DNA of 64,000 nt from JADLGL01 sp963823045 (lineage in GTDB: Bacteria; Pseudomonadota; Alphaproteobacteria; Rhizobiales; Kaistiaceae), in the NCBI GenBank assembly GCA_963823045.1, contig CAWGKA010000009.1, forward strand, positions 62,001-126,000, in the 5' to 3' direction. The translations under genes and the position numbers were made by a program. Below are positions 8,582-18,326 of this stretch, piece after piece. The first letter of the stretch is position 1, and the number at the start of each line of letters is the position of its first letter. The notes under the pieces were generated by a model that saw only the letters and a program-made list of their open reading frames with translations, was not told where the DNA came from and ran no database searches.

Positions 8582-9216
8582 CTACTGCGCCCGACCGCGG
8601 GCGCGTTCGACCAACGATACGAAACGGTTGTTGAGGTCGGACGGATTGCCCTCGGCGTCCAGAGTGAACCTGATGGCCGTCTTCTCGTCACCGCGATGAT
8701 CGAGTTCGACGGTGCCGTAATAGACGATTTCGGCTTGCGGATTGATGCGCTGGACCGTCACGGTAACCGGCACCGGGTCGACGCCGTTGGCGACATAGTG
8801 CTCGACATTGACCACATACTCGCCCGGCACGATGCCGCGCATCGTGACGATCTCTTGGTTCAGGGGGTTCTCGATCCTGACGCCGTTGACGACCAGCGTG
8901 TCGCGATAGTTGCCGCGATCATCGCGATCAAGGCTGAGGAAGCCCGCCTCGAGGTTGCGGTACCAAACGATGTTGCCCGCAGGGATCCTCGAACATAGGT
9001 GTCGATGTCGTCCGGATTGCCGTCCGGCCAGCTCACGGTGATGATGTACTCGCGCGTTGAGCTGCGACGGTGCCGGCGACGGCGTCGGGCCGGATCAGCG
9101 CAAAGGAGATGAACACCATGATGGCGAAGCCCATCAGGATGTTGAGCAGGATGTCGGTGAAGGGAACGAATGTCCCGTCGTCGCTTCCGCCGAATAGGCT
9201 AGAACTCTTCGAACAT
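8582..9216 (-). CDS. ExbD-like TM segment fused to YfaP/DUF2135-like domain, frameshifted
   Basis: Reconstructed from the ATG at 9216: MFEEFSLFGG, then VPFTDILLNILMGFAIMVF and a second hydrophobic stretch, as in ExbD/TolR N-termini. Next comes REYIITVSWPDGNPDDIDTYV / EDPAGNIVWYRN...DRDDRGNYRDT, resembling the beta-sandwich of YfaP/DUF2135 proteins ('DIDLHV..P.G'). The C-terminus (GIVPGEYVVNVEHY...RGRAQ) is in one clean frame. At least three single-base indels (near 9200, 9060 and 8985) break the frame; codon sense continues across each. It lies between the ExbB-like and membrane-protein genes, suggesting a proton-motive-force-driven envelope complex. Specific function unknown. Confidence 0.6.
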
Positions 9217-9980
9217 CGCCCTTCGGCTCTAGCGTCGGAACGACATAAACCTCGGTCAGCTCGGTGACCTCGTGGAAGAGGTCGGCGATGGCCTCATCGA
9301 GCAGGTAGTACTCGAACTTGAGCAGCAGCGCCGTGGCGATGCCGGTGACGGTCACGTTCAGCGCGATGGCCATGCCGCTGCTCATGCCGGTCAAGCGTCT
9401 GGCGCAGCGACTGCGCGTCGAACGCGTCGAGGCCAGCGACCGGAATCAGCATGAGGATGAAGCCGACAGCGGTACCGAGAAGCGCAAGGCGCAGCAGCGA
9501 CTCGGAAATGAACAGGCCGAGCTTTTCGCGCGAGCGAAGCTGGTCGGCGAGCGAACGGAGCAGCAGCGTCTGGTCGAGATGATGTTCGCCGAGGGTGCGC
9601 GCCTTGGCGATCAGATTGGCGATGTGATCGGTGACGATGCCCGGCTCCAGCGCCTGGCCCGTCGAGGTGATGACCTGGTCGTCGTTGACGGTCAGTGCGC
9701 GGCCGCCGCGCGGCGACGACTGCGTCGCGAACTTTGCGTGCCGCGATCAGTTCCCTCGACACGATCACCGTCTGAAACAGACAATGGAAGCTCGTCGCTA
9801 TGAAGATCCGTCAGAATGACCAAAGAGATCTTGGTGCGGTCGGTCTCCAGCATCGCCTGGATGAGACCGAAAGTACAGAAGCACCAAGATGCCGAAGACG
9901 ATCAGTACGGTGACTAAAATCCATTTGAGCACCGGCGCGTAGTCACGTGACTGCGCATCCGATCCCAGTACAGCGGTCAT
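9217..9980 (-). CDS. MotA/TolQ/ExbB proton-channel family protein, frameshifted
   Basis: From the ATG at 9980: a first TM helix (VLKWILVTVLIVFGILVLLYF), a cytoplasmic segment (GLIQAMLETDRTKISLVILTDLH), a helical domain (DHIANLIAKARTLGEHHLDQTLLLRSLADQLRSREKLG) and two more TM helices (SLLRLALLGTAVGFILMLIPVAG and GMAIALNVTVTGIATALLLKFEYYLL). The LLGTAVGFILML and ALNVTVTGIATALLL stretches correspond to the MotA/ExbB TM helices. Several indels (near 9885, 9800, 9735 and 9395) break the frame. The exact C-terminus is uncertain. It heads a three-gene operon with the ExbD-like and small membrane proteins. Confidence 0.7.
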
Positions 9981-10691
9981 AAATGACACTGCAATTCCCT
10001 CACCAGTCCTTGGGCCGGTTCCCTTGCGGCCGGATCCTGAACGAGCCCGGCTCACCGAGAACTCTTTGCCCCCATTTCCCCGGTGCGGTCGGCCATTCAT
10101 CTTTCGGCCTTATCCGCGGGTTGGACCTTGCAGGGCGAAATACCTTTCGTCAACTCCGTGACCGGTCGAGAAAGCGCGAGCGCGCGCAGCGAAAGCTTCC
10201 ATTCGGACTCGGTTCATTTGACCCAAACGGGTCATGGTGAAGTGCGTCCGCGACCGATGCTGCCCGCCGTTCAGTAATGACGCGTCTAGACGGCAGGATC
10301 TTCCCGGGACTTCAAGATTTTTGGACGGGCGGCGTCCATTCCCGGCGCGCGGCACCTCCTCCGCGTCGCCTACAAAAGCCGGACCATTGCGCGCTTCATC
10401 ACAAATTGCGTCGCGGCGAATATTTGGGCAACGGGCCGCTGCCGGCGGCAGGCTCCCTCCCCGGCTCAGAGCGCAAGAAGGGCTAGGCTTCGGACATCTT
10501 GGCCGATTGCCGGCGCGCTGTTGGGGATGTGCCGCCACGAATCGTGGCCGAATCAACACGCTTGCCAAGCGCCAATTTGCCTGTCTAGCCTACGCGCTTA
10601 CTCTGCCGGTCTTGCGGCCGGCAGGAGGCGCCTGGACAAGGGGGGCGCTCCTCGAAGTGTCAGTGTACTGTTGTTTGAAGGGGAATAGTCC
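9981..10691. other. 711-bp region without a supported gene
   Basis: Between the leftward ExbB-like gene and the rightward oppA. Open frames here lack recognisable protein features and normal third-position bias. A leaderless gene hidden by indels cannot be excluded, since both flanks carry many. It should hold promoters for both flanking operons. Confidence 0.4.
10603..10624 (+). promoter_or_regulatory. Hairpin in the oppA leader
   Basis: CTGCCGG and CCGGCAG form a perfect 7-bp stem with an 8-nt loop, 67 bp upstream of the oppA start. No T-run follows. It could stabilise the mRNA or be an operator; this is only structural evidence. Confidence 0.3.
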
Positions 10692-12278
10692 ATGAAACAC
10701 ATATCGTTTTTTCGCGCGACGGCCGTAGCCGTGGCGCTGGCCGTCTCTGCGGTCAGTGCCGAGGCCGCCACGTTGCGCATATTCAACGGCGGCGAACCCG
10801 CCTCGATCGACCCGCAGCGCGTCTCGGGCGACTGGGAAGACCGCATTGTCGGTGACTACCTCGAAGGCCTGATGACGGAAGACGCCGACGCCAATGCCGG
10901 TCCTCGGCCAGGCGGCGTCCTACACGATATCCGATGACGGGTTGGTCTACACCTTCACGCTTCGCGACGACGCGATGTGGTCCGACGGCGTGCCCGTCAC
11001 CGCCAAGGACTTCGTCTATGCGTTCCAGCGACTGCTCGATCCGACGACGGGCGAATGAATACGCCTATCTGCAGTATCTCATCAAGAACGCCGAAGCGAT
11101 CAACACCGGCGAAATGCCGATGTCGACGAGCTCGGCGTCAAGGCGCTCGACGACAAGACGGTCCAGATCACGCTGGAAGATCCGACGCCGTACTTCCTCG
11201 ACGCCCTGACCCACTACACCGCCTATCCGGTGCCGGTGCATGTCGTCGACGAGTATGGCGACGACTGGATCCAGCCCGATCACATCGTGGCCAACGGCCC
11301 GTATCATCCCGGTCGAGTGGGTTCCGGGCGCCTACATCCATTCGGTGAAGAACGCCAACCTACTACGATGCCGACAACGTGCAGATCGACGACGTCTATT
11401 ACTACGCGATGGACGACTCAGGCTGCGTTGCAGCGCTATCGCGCCGGCGAATTCGACATCATGACGGACTTCCCGACGGATCAGTATTCGATCCTTCAGG
11501 ACCAGTATCCGGGTCAGGCGCATGTCGCGCCGTTCCTCGGCCTCTACTACTACGTCATGAACCAGACCAAGCCGGAGCTGCAGGACGTCAATGTGCGTCG
11601 AGGCGCTGTCGATGGCGATCAACCGCGAGGTCATCGGTCCGGACATTCTGGGAACCGGCGAACTGCCGGCCTATGGCTGGGTCCCGCCGGGCACCGCGAA
11701 CTATCCGTCGGCGAATATCGTCCGGCTTGGGCCGACGAGCCTTACGAGCAGCGCGTTGCCGAAGCGGCAAGCTGATGGAAGCGGCCGGCTACACCGACGA
11801 CAATCCGCTGCATCTGGTAGCTGCGCTACAACACCAACGAGAACCACCAGCGCATCGCGGTCGCGATTGCGGCGATGTGGGAGCCGATCCATGTCAAGGT
11901 GGAGCTGTTCAACTCCGAGGTCGCCGTGCACTACGACGCCCTGCAGAACAGCGACTTCCAGATCGGTCGCGCGGGCTGGCTGATGGACTACAACGACGCC
12001 ATCAACATGCTCGACCTGCTGCGCTCGGACGTCCTGTACAACTACGGCCGCTACAACAATCCGGAATTTGACGCGCTGCTTCGGCAGAGCGCCACGATGA
12101 CGGATCAGGCGGCTCGTGCGGAAGTGCTGCGCCAGGCCGAAGAGATCGCCATGGGCGACTTCGCGGCATGCCGATCTACTACTATGTGTCCAAGAACGTT
12201 GTTGCGCCGAACGTCCACGGCTTCGTCGACAACGCCAAGGACATCCACCGCACCCGCTGGCTCTCGCTCGACGAGTAG
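10692..12278 (+). CDS. oppA: Oligopeptide ABC transporter binding protein OppA, many indels
   Basis: About 525 residues when reconstructed. Signal peptide (FFRATAVAVALAVSAVSAEA), then TLRIFNGGEPASIDPQ and EGLMTEDADA as in the family-5 solute-binding (OppA/DppA) proteins. Other family stretches are TISDDGLVYTFTLRDDAMWSDGVPVTAKDFVYAFQRL, YYYVMNQTKP, REALSMAIN and GRAGWLMDYNDAINMLDLL. At least eleven one-base indels break the frame (near 10899, 11051, 11120, 11310, 11360, 11423, 11599, 11711, 11771, 11816, 12167), both insertions and deletions. No in-frame stop or loss of codon sense appears between them. I read them as sequence errors. First gene of the opp operon. Confidence 0.88.
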
Positions 12279-12292
12279 CCGGTAAGCCAAGG

Positions 12293-12322
12293 GGGGCCGC
12301 AGCGATCAATCGCTGCGGCCCC
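12293..12322 (+). terminator. Strong intercistronic hairpin between oppA and oppB
   Basis: GGGGCCGCAGCG and CGCTGCGGCCCC form a perfect 12-bp stem with a 6-nt loop, 14 bp after the oppA stop. No T-run follows, so it is more likely a partial terminator or an mRNA-stabilising hairpin that raises oppA output above the permease genes, as is common for ABC binding-protein genes. Confidence 0.7.
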
Positions 12323-12372
12323 TAACCCTTCGGCCGCCGGTTTCCCGGTTGGCCGGGCCTCAGGGTGACCCC

Positions 12373-13303
12373 ATGTTGCGCTATGCCATTCGCCGTGTTC
12401 TGTCGGCGCTACCGGTCGTCCTGATCGCGATCACGGTCTGCCTTCATCATTATGCGGCTGGCGCCGGGCGGCCCCTTCGACCGCGAACGCCCGCTGCCCC
12501 CGGTCGTTCTGGCCAATGTCGAGGCCTACTACCATCTGGACGAATCCGCTGATCGCTGCAGTACTTCCGCTATGTCGGCGGACTGCTGCACGGCGATTTC
12601 GGGCCGTCGATGAGTTCCTACGGCTTCACCGTGGCGCAGCTTCTCGCCATCGGCCTGCCGTTTACGCTGATGCTGGGCGGCATTGCCTTCTTCGTGGCGG
12701 CACCGCGTCGGCGTCGTCGCCGGCTCGATCGCCGCGGTGCAATCAAAACAAGATGGCCGGACTATGTGCTCGTCCTGCTGGTCATGCTCGGCGTCATCGT
12801 TCCGAACTTCCTGATGGGCGCCCTGCTGCAGCTGCTCTTCGGCGTCTATCTCAAATGGCTACCGGCAGGCGGCTGGGAGACCGGGTCGATATCGCATCTG
12901 GTGCTGCCGGTCACGGTGCTCGCCTGGCCGCACGCCGCGCGCATTGTCGCGGCTGATGCGCGGCTCGATGATCGAGGTGCTGGGCACCAACTACATCCGC
13001 ACGGCCAAATCGAAGGGTATCGGCGAACGCCTGGTGATCTGGCGGCACGCGCTGAAGCCGGCGCTGATCCCGGTCGTATCCTATCTCGGACCGGGTCTTT
13101 CCTATCTCCTCACCGGCTCGCTGGTGGTTGAAAAGATCTTCGGCCTGCCCGGCATCGGCAGCTATTTCGTCAAGGCCGCGCTCAATCGCGACTACGGCCT
13201 CGTGCTCGGCACGACGATCTTCTACATGTTCATCATCCTCATCCTCAATCTGATCGTCGACCTCGTCTATGCCTGGCTCGATCCCAAGGTGAGGTACCGC
13301 TGA
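12373..13303 (+). CDS. oppB: Oligopeptide ABC transporter permease OppB, frameshifted
   Basis: About 309 residues from the ATG at 12373 (MLRYAIRRVLSALPVVLIAITV). Family features are RLAPGGPFD, the loop VNYLRTAKSKG-type EAA motif (IEVLGTNYIRTAKSKGIGERLVIWRHALKPALIPVVSYLG) and six hydrophobic helices. The C-terminal third is in one clean frame. Upstream frames are broken by several one-base indels (near 12440, 12550, 12705, 12755 and 12955). Its stop overlaps the oppC start (TGATG). It forms the translocation pore with OppC. Confidence 0.85.
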
Positions 13304-14235
13304 TGGTCAGCCTGACGGGACGCAACAAGGACGCGCTCAGCGAATATGGCGCCGACGCTTGCCGCAGGCATGCGCGCCGAGCGGGTCGCTCGCTGGCGCA
13401 GGACGCCTTGCGCCGGCTGCTCGCCAACAAGGCGGCGGTGGTTTCCATCGTCGTCGTTGTCGTGATCGTCCTCGTCGCGCTGATCGTGCCGCATCTTCTT
13501 CCGTGGGAGTATGGCGAGGTCGACTGGACGGCGATCCGCAAGCCGCCCGATTTCGGCAAAGGGCCACTATCTCGGCACCGACCAGAACGGCCGCGACCTG
13601 CTGGCCCGACTGTTCCAGGGCACGCAGATGTCGCTGATGGTCGCGGCCGTCGCGACCGTCGTCTCGGTCGTTATCGGCGTCATCTATGGCGCCGTCGCCG
13701 GCTATTTCGGCGGCCGCGTCGACGCCCTGATGATGCGCTTCGTCGACGTCATGTATGCGCTGCCCTACATCGCTGTTCGTCATCATCCTGGTCGTCATCT
13801 TCGGCCGCTCGCCGGTCCTCCTGTTCGTCGGCATCGGCGCACTGGAATGGCTGACCATGGCCCGCATCGTGCGCGGCCAGACGCTGAGCTTGAAGGAAAA
13901 GGAATTCATCGAGGCGGCGCGGGCCGGCGGGCCACGGCCATTCACCATCATCATGCGCCACATCGTGCCGAACCTCACCGGCCCGGTGGTCATCTATGCG
14001 ACGCTGACGGTCCCGGAGATCATCATCACCGAGAGCTTCCTCTCCTATCTCGGCCTCGGCGTGCAGGAGCCGCAGACCTCGCTCGGCACGCTGATCTCCG
14101 AACGGCGCGCCGGTTGCCGAGGTCATGCCCTGGCTGCTGATCTTCCCCGGCCTTCGTTCTGGTCACGCATGCTCTTGTGCGCTCACCTATATCGGCGACG
14201 GCCTCCGCGACGCGCTCGACCCGAAGGACCGCTGA
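13303..14235 (+). CDS. oppC: Oligopeptide ABC transporter permease OppC, frameshifted
   Basis: About 310 residues from the ATG at 13303. An N-terminal helix (AAVVSIVVVVVIVLVALIVP) is followed by HYLGTDQNGRDLLARLFQGTQMSLMVA, the OppC/DppC hallmark. Then come GVIYGAVAGYFGGRVDALMMRFVDVMYALPYI, the EAA loop (LKEKEFIEAARAGGPRPFTIIMRHIVPN) and SFLSYLGLGVQEPQTSLGTLI. Single-base indels lie near 13360, 13560, 13775, 14105 and 14170. It overlaps oppB and ends 3 bp before oppD. Confidence 0.85.
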
Positions 14236-14238
14236 CCC

Positions 14239-15243
<1,005 letters not shown>

Positions 15244-15247
<4 letters not shown>

Positions 15248-16313
15248 GCTGACGCGTCGACGCCAGTTCTCCAAGTCGAGCATCTGACCAAGGTCGTTCG
15301 ATGTCCCGCCGGACTCTTGCGCCGACCGCTGACGCTGACGGCGCTCGGACGACATCAGCCTGTCCAGTCACCAATGGCGAGACGCTCGGCATCGTCGGGG
15401 AAAGCGGGTGCGGCAAGTCGACCCTCGGCCGCTGCATCCTGCAGCTCGTTGACGCCGGAAGAGGGTGTGGTCTCTGGCTCGGACAGGACCTGACGACGCT
15501 CCGCCGGACGACGATGCGCAAGCATGCGCCGCGATCTGCAGATCATCTTTCAGGATCCGCTGGCCTCGCTCAATCCGCGCATGACCGTCGGCGACATCAT
15601 CGCCGATCCGCTCCGTATCCTGATGCCCGAACATGTCACGGAAGCGAGCGGCGCGCGCGAGGTGATCGAAAGATGATGGAAGCCGTCGGGCTGCTGCCCG
15701 AGATGATCAACCGCTATCCGCACGAGTTCTCCGGCGGGCAGGCCCAGCGCATCGGCATCGCCCGCGCGCTGATCACCGAACCGAAGCTGATCGTCTGCGA
15801 CGAGCCGGTCTCGGCGCTCGACGTGTCAATTCAGGCGCAGATTCTCAATCTGCTCGCCGACCTCAAGGAGCGAGTTCGGCCTGACGCTGATCTTCATCAG
15901 CCACGACCTCGGCGTCGTCCGTCATGTCAGCGACCGCATCATGGTGCTTTATCTCGGCCGGATCGTCGAAATGGCCACCGGCGACGCGCTCTATCACGAT
16001 CCGAAGCATCCCTACACGCGGGCGCTGCTGACGGCGGTGCCGATCGCCGATCCGAAAAAGGCGCGCGAGCGGTCGATCGAAGGGCTGGTCGGCGAAGTTC
16101 CGTCGCCGATCAATCCGCCCTCGGGATGCGCGCTTCCGCACCCGTTGCCCCTACGCGATCCAGGCTTGCGCCGAGGGTCGGCCGCCGCTCGAAGATATTG
16201 GCGGCGGACGACAGGTGGCCTGCATCCGTTGGAGAGAAATCGACGAGCTTGGTCCGGCGGCGATGACCCGCTCTGCCACGGAAATCACCCAGACGATCGG
16301 GGCCGCAAGCTAG
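15244..16313 (+). CDS. oppF: Oligopeptide ABC transporter ATPase OppF, frameshifted
   Basis: About 355 residues. The N-terminus is scrambled by indels, but TPVLQVEHLTKV and FDVPP fit the start of OppF/DppF proteins after an ATG at 15244 overlapping the oppD stop. Walker A GESGCGKSTLGR, Q-loop IIFQDPLASLNPRMTV, signature EFSGGQAQRIGIARALI, Walker B LIVCDEPVSALDVS and ISHDLGVVRHVSDR follow. The C-terminus has HPYTRALL and a NPPSGCAF...RCPYA cysteine region. Indels lie near 15255, 15300, 15330, 15460, 15520, 15675, 15870 and 16135. Last gene of the operon. Confidence 0.83.
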
Positions 16314-16319
16314 CGTCGG

Positions 16320-16616
16320 TCAGACAACCAATGCGGCGCCGCCGCCGACAACCAGTCGCCGCGCTCCGCGCAGATCGAGCGTCGAACCGCGAGGAGTCTG
16401 CACCAGACGCAGAACGGCGTTGTCGCAGTGCAGGCAACGCAGGATGGCGCCCATCGCACCGCCATAGACATGGATCGCACCGAGCTCGGCGCTGGCGCCA
16501 CACTGATCGCAGGTGAGGACGGCCGTCGTCATGTCGACGACGAAGAAATCGGACAACAGGCCGGCAACTGCATTGCCGTCGAGGGGCGCGAGGTCGTCTT
16601 GCGTGCCGGTGTTCAT
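16320..16616 (-). CDS. DUF6510 family protein with zinc-ribbon cysteines
   Basis: 98 residues. CDQCG and CLHCD are spaced about 25 residues apart, the pattern of a small zinc ribbon. The family is generally found beside a sulfite-oxidase-like molybdoenzyme and a ferredoxin reductase, exactly as here (the reductase stop lies 2 bp upstream). Function unknown; a redox or metal-delivery partner of the molybdoenzyme is a guess. Confidence 0.8.
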   Translation of the reverse strand: MNTGTQDDLAPLDGNAVAGLLSDFFVVDMTTAVLTCDQCGASAELGAIHVYGGAMGAILRCLHCDNAVLRLVQTPRGSTLDLRGARRLVVGGGAALVV

Positions 16617-16618
16617 CG

Positions 16619-17383
16619 CTAGCCTCCCGTTGGCCCGAAGCGCTCAGTCTTGACCGTCTCGGCCGGGTAGCCGAGGTCGACCAGATATCCGGCCGCCGCT
16701 TCAACCAGGCCGGTCGGTCCGCAGATATAGGTTCGCGGCCGCTCGCTCGGCCGGAAGCCGAAGCGTTCCAGCATGCCGCGGTCGATGCGCCCGCTTGCGC
16801 CGGTCCAGCCGGGTGGCTGCGCATCGGTGAGCGTGTGGATGACATCGAGCGCTTCGTCGGCCGCCGTGAGGCGATCGAGTTCGGCGCGATAGATGATGTC
16901 GCCCTCGCTGCGCGAGGAATAGAGGAGCCGCGTCGGCACGGTACTGCCGGCCAAGGCGCGGTGGCGCAGCATGGCCATCAGCGGCACGATGCCGGAGCCG
17001 CCGGCGATGAGAAACAACGGTTCGCCCATCGACGCCTTCCACACGAAATGGCCGCCAATCGGACCGCGGATTTGAAAACGGTCGCCGGGCCGGGCTTCGG
17101 TGGTGAGGTAGGTTGAAACTTCACCGGTCTCGAGATGCTGCACCGTCAGCTCGAGTTTCGCTTCTTCCGGCGCTGAGGCGATGGAGTAGCTGCGCTGCGC
17201 CTGATAGCCATCCTCGGAGGTGAGGCGAACGTCGAGATGCTGGCCGGCGAAATGGCCCGGCCAATCCGGAACATCGAGATAGAGGCTGCGGACTTTGGCC
17301 GTCTCGTCGCTGAAGGCGACGATTTCGGCCGTCAGCCAAGCGAGGCGGCGGGCGCCAGGACTTGGACCGTCAGTCGCCCGCAT
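16619..17383 (-). CDS. Ferredoxin reductase-like FAD/NAD(P) oxidoreductase
   Basis: 254 residues from the ATG at 17383, overlapping the molybdoenzyme stop by 14 bp. FAD domain with RSYSIAS and GDRFQIRGPIGGHFVW, then the NAD(P) domain with FLIAGGSGIVPLMAML, LLYSSRSEGDIIYRAEL and YICGPTGLVEAAAGYL. No [2Fe-2S] or additional domain is attached, so an external electron partner is needed. It most likely shuttles electrons between NAD(P)H and the neighbouring sulfite-oxidase-like protein. Confidence 0.87.
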   Translation of the reverse strand: MRATDGPSPGARRLAWLTAEIVAFSDETAKVRSLYLDVPDWPGHFAGQHLDVRLTSEDGYQAQRSYSIASAPEEAKLELTVQHLETGEVSTYLTTEARPGDRFQIRGPIGGHFVWKASMGEPLFLIAGGSGIVPLMAMLRHRALAGSTVPTRLLYSSRSEGDIIYRAELDRLTAADEALDVIHTLTDAQPPGWTGASGRIDRGMLERFGFRPSERPRTYICGPTGLVEAAAGYLVDLGYPAETVKTERFGPTGG

Positions 17384-17990
17384 AGCGCTGCTCCCGCCAG
17401 GGATCGCCATACATGTTGTAGCCGAGTTGCTCCCAGAAGCCGGGCGTGTCGGCGGTGATGAACTCCAGCGCGCGCACCCATTTTGCGCTCTTCCAGAAAT
17501 AGAGATGCGGCACGAGGAGGCGCGCCGGGCCGCCATGCGCCGGCAGGAGCGGCAGCTGTTCGTATTGTGTGGCGATCATCGCCTTGCCGCCGAGAAGGTC
17601 GGCGACCGGAACGTTGGTGGTATAGCCGCCATCGCAATGCGCCATGACGAAGGATGTCGGCGGTGCGCTAAGGCCCGCCGCGGCAAGCAGATCATCGACA
17701 CTGACGCCGCGCCAGCGCGTGTCGAGCTTCGACCAGGTCGTCACGCAATGGATGTCGACGGTTTGATCGGTCTGCGGCAACGCCTCGAACTCGTCCCAAC
17801 TCCAGCCGGCGAGCTCAGCGCCATTGTGCCGGAGCGCAAAACGCCAGCTGTCGAGCTTGGTCACGGGTGTCGGCCCGGCAGACAGAACCGGGAAGTCGCT
17901 GACCAGATGCTGCCCAGGCGGCATGCGGTCGGTTCGGCCTTCAGTTCCGCCGCGGGCACGGAAGCCACGTGAGATCGGTGGTTCGCTCAT
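17370..17990 (-). CDS. Sulfite-oxidase-like molybdopterin oxidoreductase
   Basis: 206 residues from the ATG at 17990. The Mo-pterin domain is complete in short form: VDIHCVTTWSKLDTRWRGV holds the expected Mo-coordinating Cys, followed by HCDGGYTTNVP, GPARLLVPHLYFWKSAKWVRALEF. No twin-arginine signal is evident, so it is probably cytoplasmic, unlike MsrP. It is first in the leftward trio with the ferredoxin reductase and DUF6510. Substrate unknown. Confidence 0.85.
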   Translation of the reverse strand: MSEPPISRGFRARGGTEGRTDRMPPGQHLVSDFPVLSAGPTPVTKLDSWRFALRHNGAELAGWSWDEFEALPQTDQTVDIHCVTTWSKLDTRWRGVSVDDLLAAAGLSAPPTSFVMAHCDGGYTTNVPVADLLGGKAMIATQYEQLPLLPAHGGPARLLVPHLYFWKSAKWVRALEFITADTPGFWEQLGYNMYGDPWREQRYAGD

Positions 17991-18326
17991 TGTCGACCCG
18001 CCTCGATTGATCGGTAGAAGCAACGATAGCGCAACATTGGATTGCCTGCGATTGCGTTTGTGGAGCGGCTTTGCGGCGCATCCGCATGAGCGTTGCCGCA
18101 GGTTCACATCCCCGTCGTCAAGCGTGGGCTAGGTTCGCGCGCAATTGGCGCTTCCAGATTAGAATGACTTCACTTTGAAGTCTTTCTAACCTATTGAAAT
18201 AGCAGGATAATAGTCCTTGACCTTGCCGCGCATTGAAGCCAAAGGAAGGCCGCAGCCGCGCTGCCAAGCGGCCCGGGAACTTGAACCGCGAGGCCTTGAC
18301 CCTCGCCGATTTGAGGAAGTCTCACG
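17991..18326. promoter_or_regulatory. Divergent intergenic region upstream of the imelysin cluster
   Basis: 336 bp between the leftward molybdoenzyme gene and the rightward imelysin gene. It contains the 31-bp palindrome at 18159-18189 and, just after it, a shorter inverted repeat CTATT/AATAG (about 18191-18202). No coding region is supported. Confidence 0.55.
18159..18189. promoter_or_regulatory. 31-bp palindromic operator candidate
   Basis: Arms TTAGAATGACTTC and GAAGTCTTTCTAA match at 12 of 13 positions around a 5-nt spacer. The outer TTAGAA/TTCTAA half-sites resemble the iron control element bound by Irr in Rhizobiales, although the spacing is longer than the usual motif. It lies 138 bp upstream of an imelysin cluster of the kind expressed under iron limitation. 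The regulator is inferred, not shown. Confidence 0.55.

Noticed and set aside
10110..10568. 152-codon minus-strand frame in the gap before oppA
   Set aside because: Arg/Pro/Ala-rich composition, no domain, no ribosome-binding site; plus-strand frames there look equally random.
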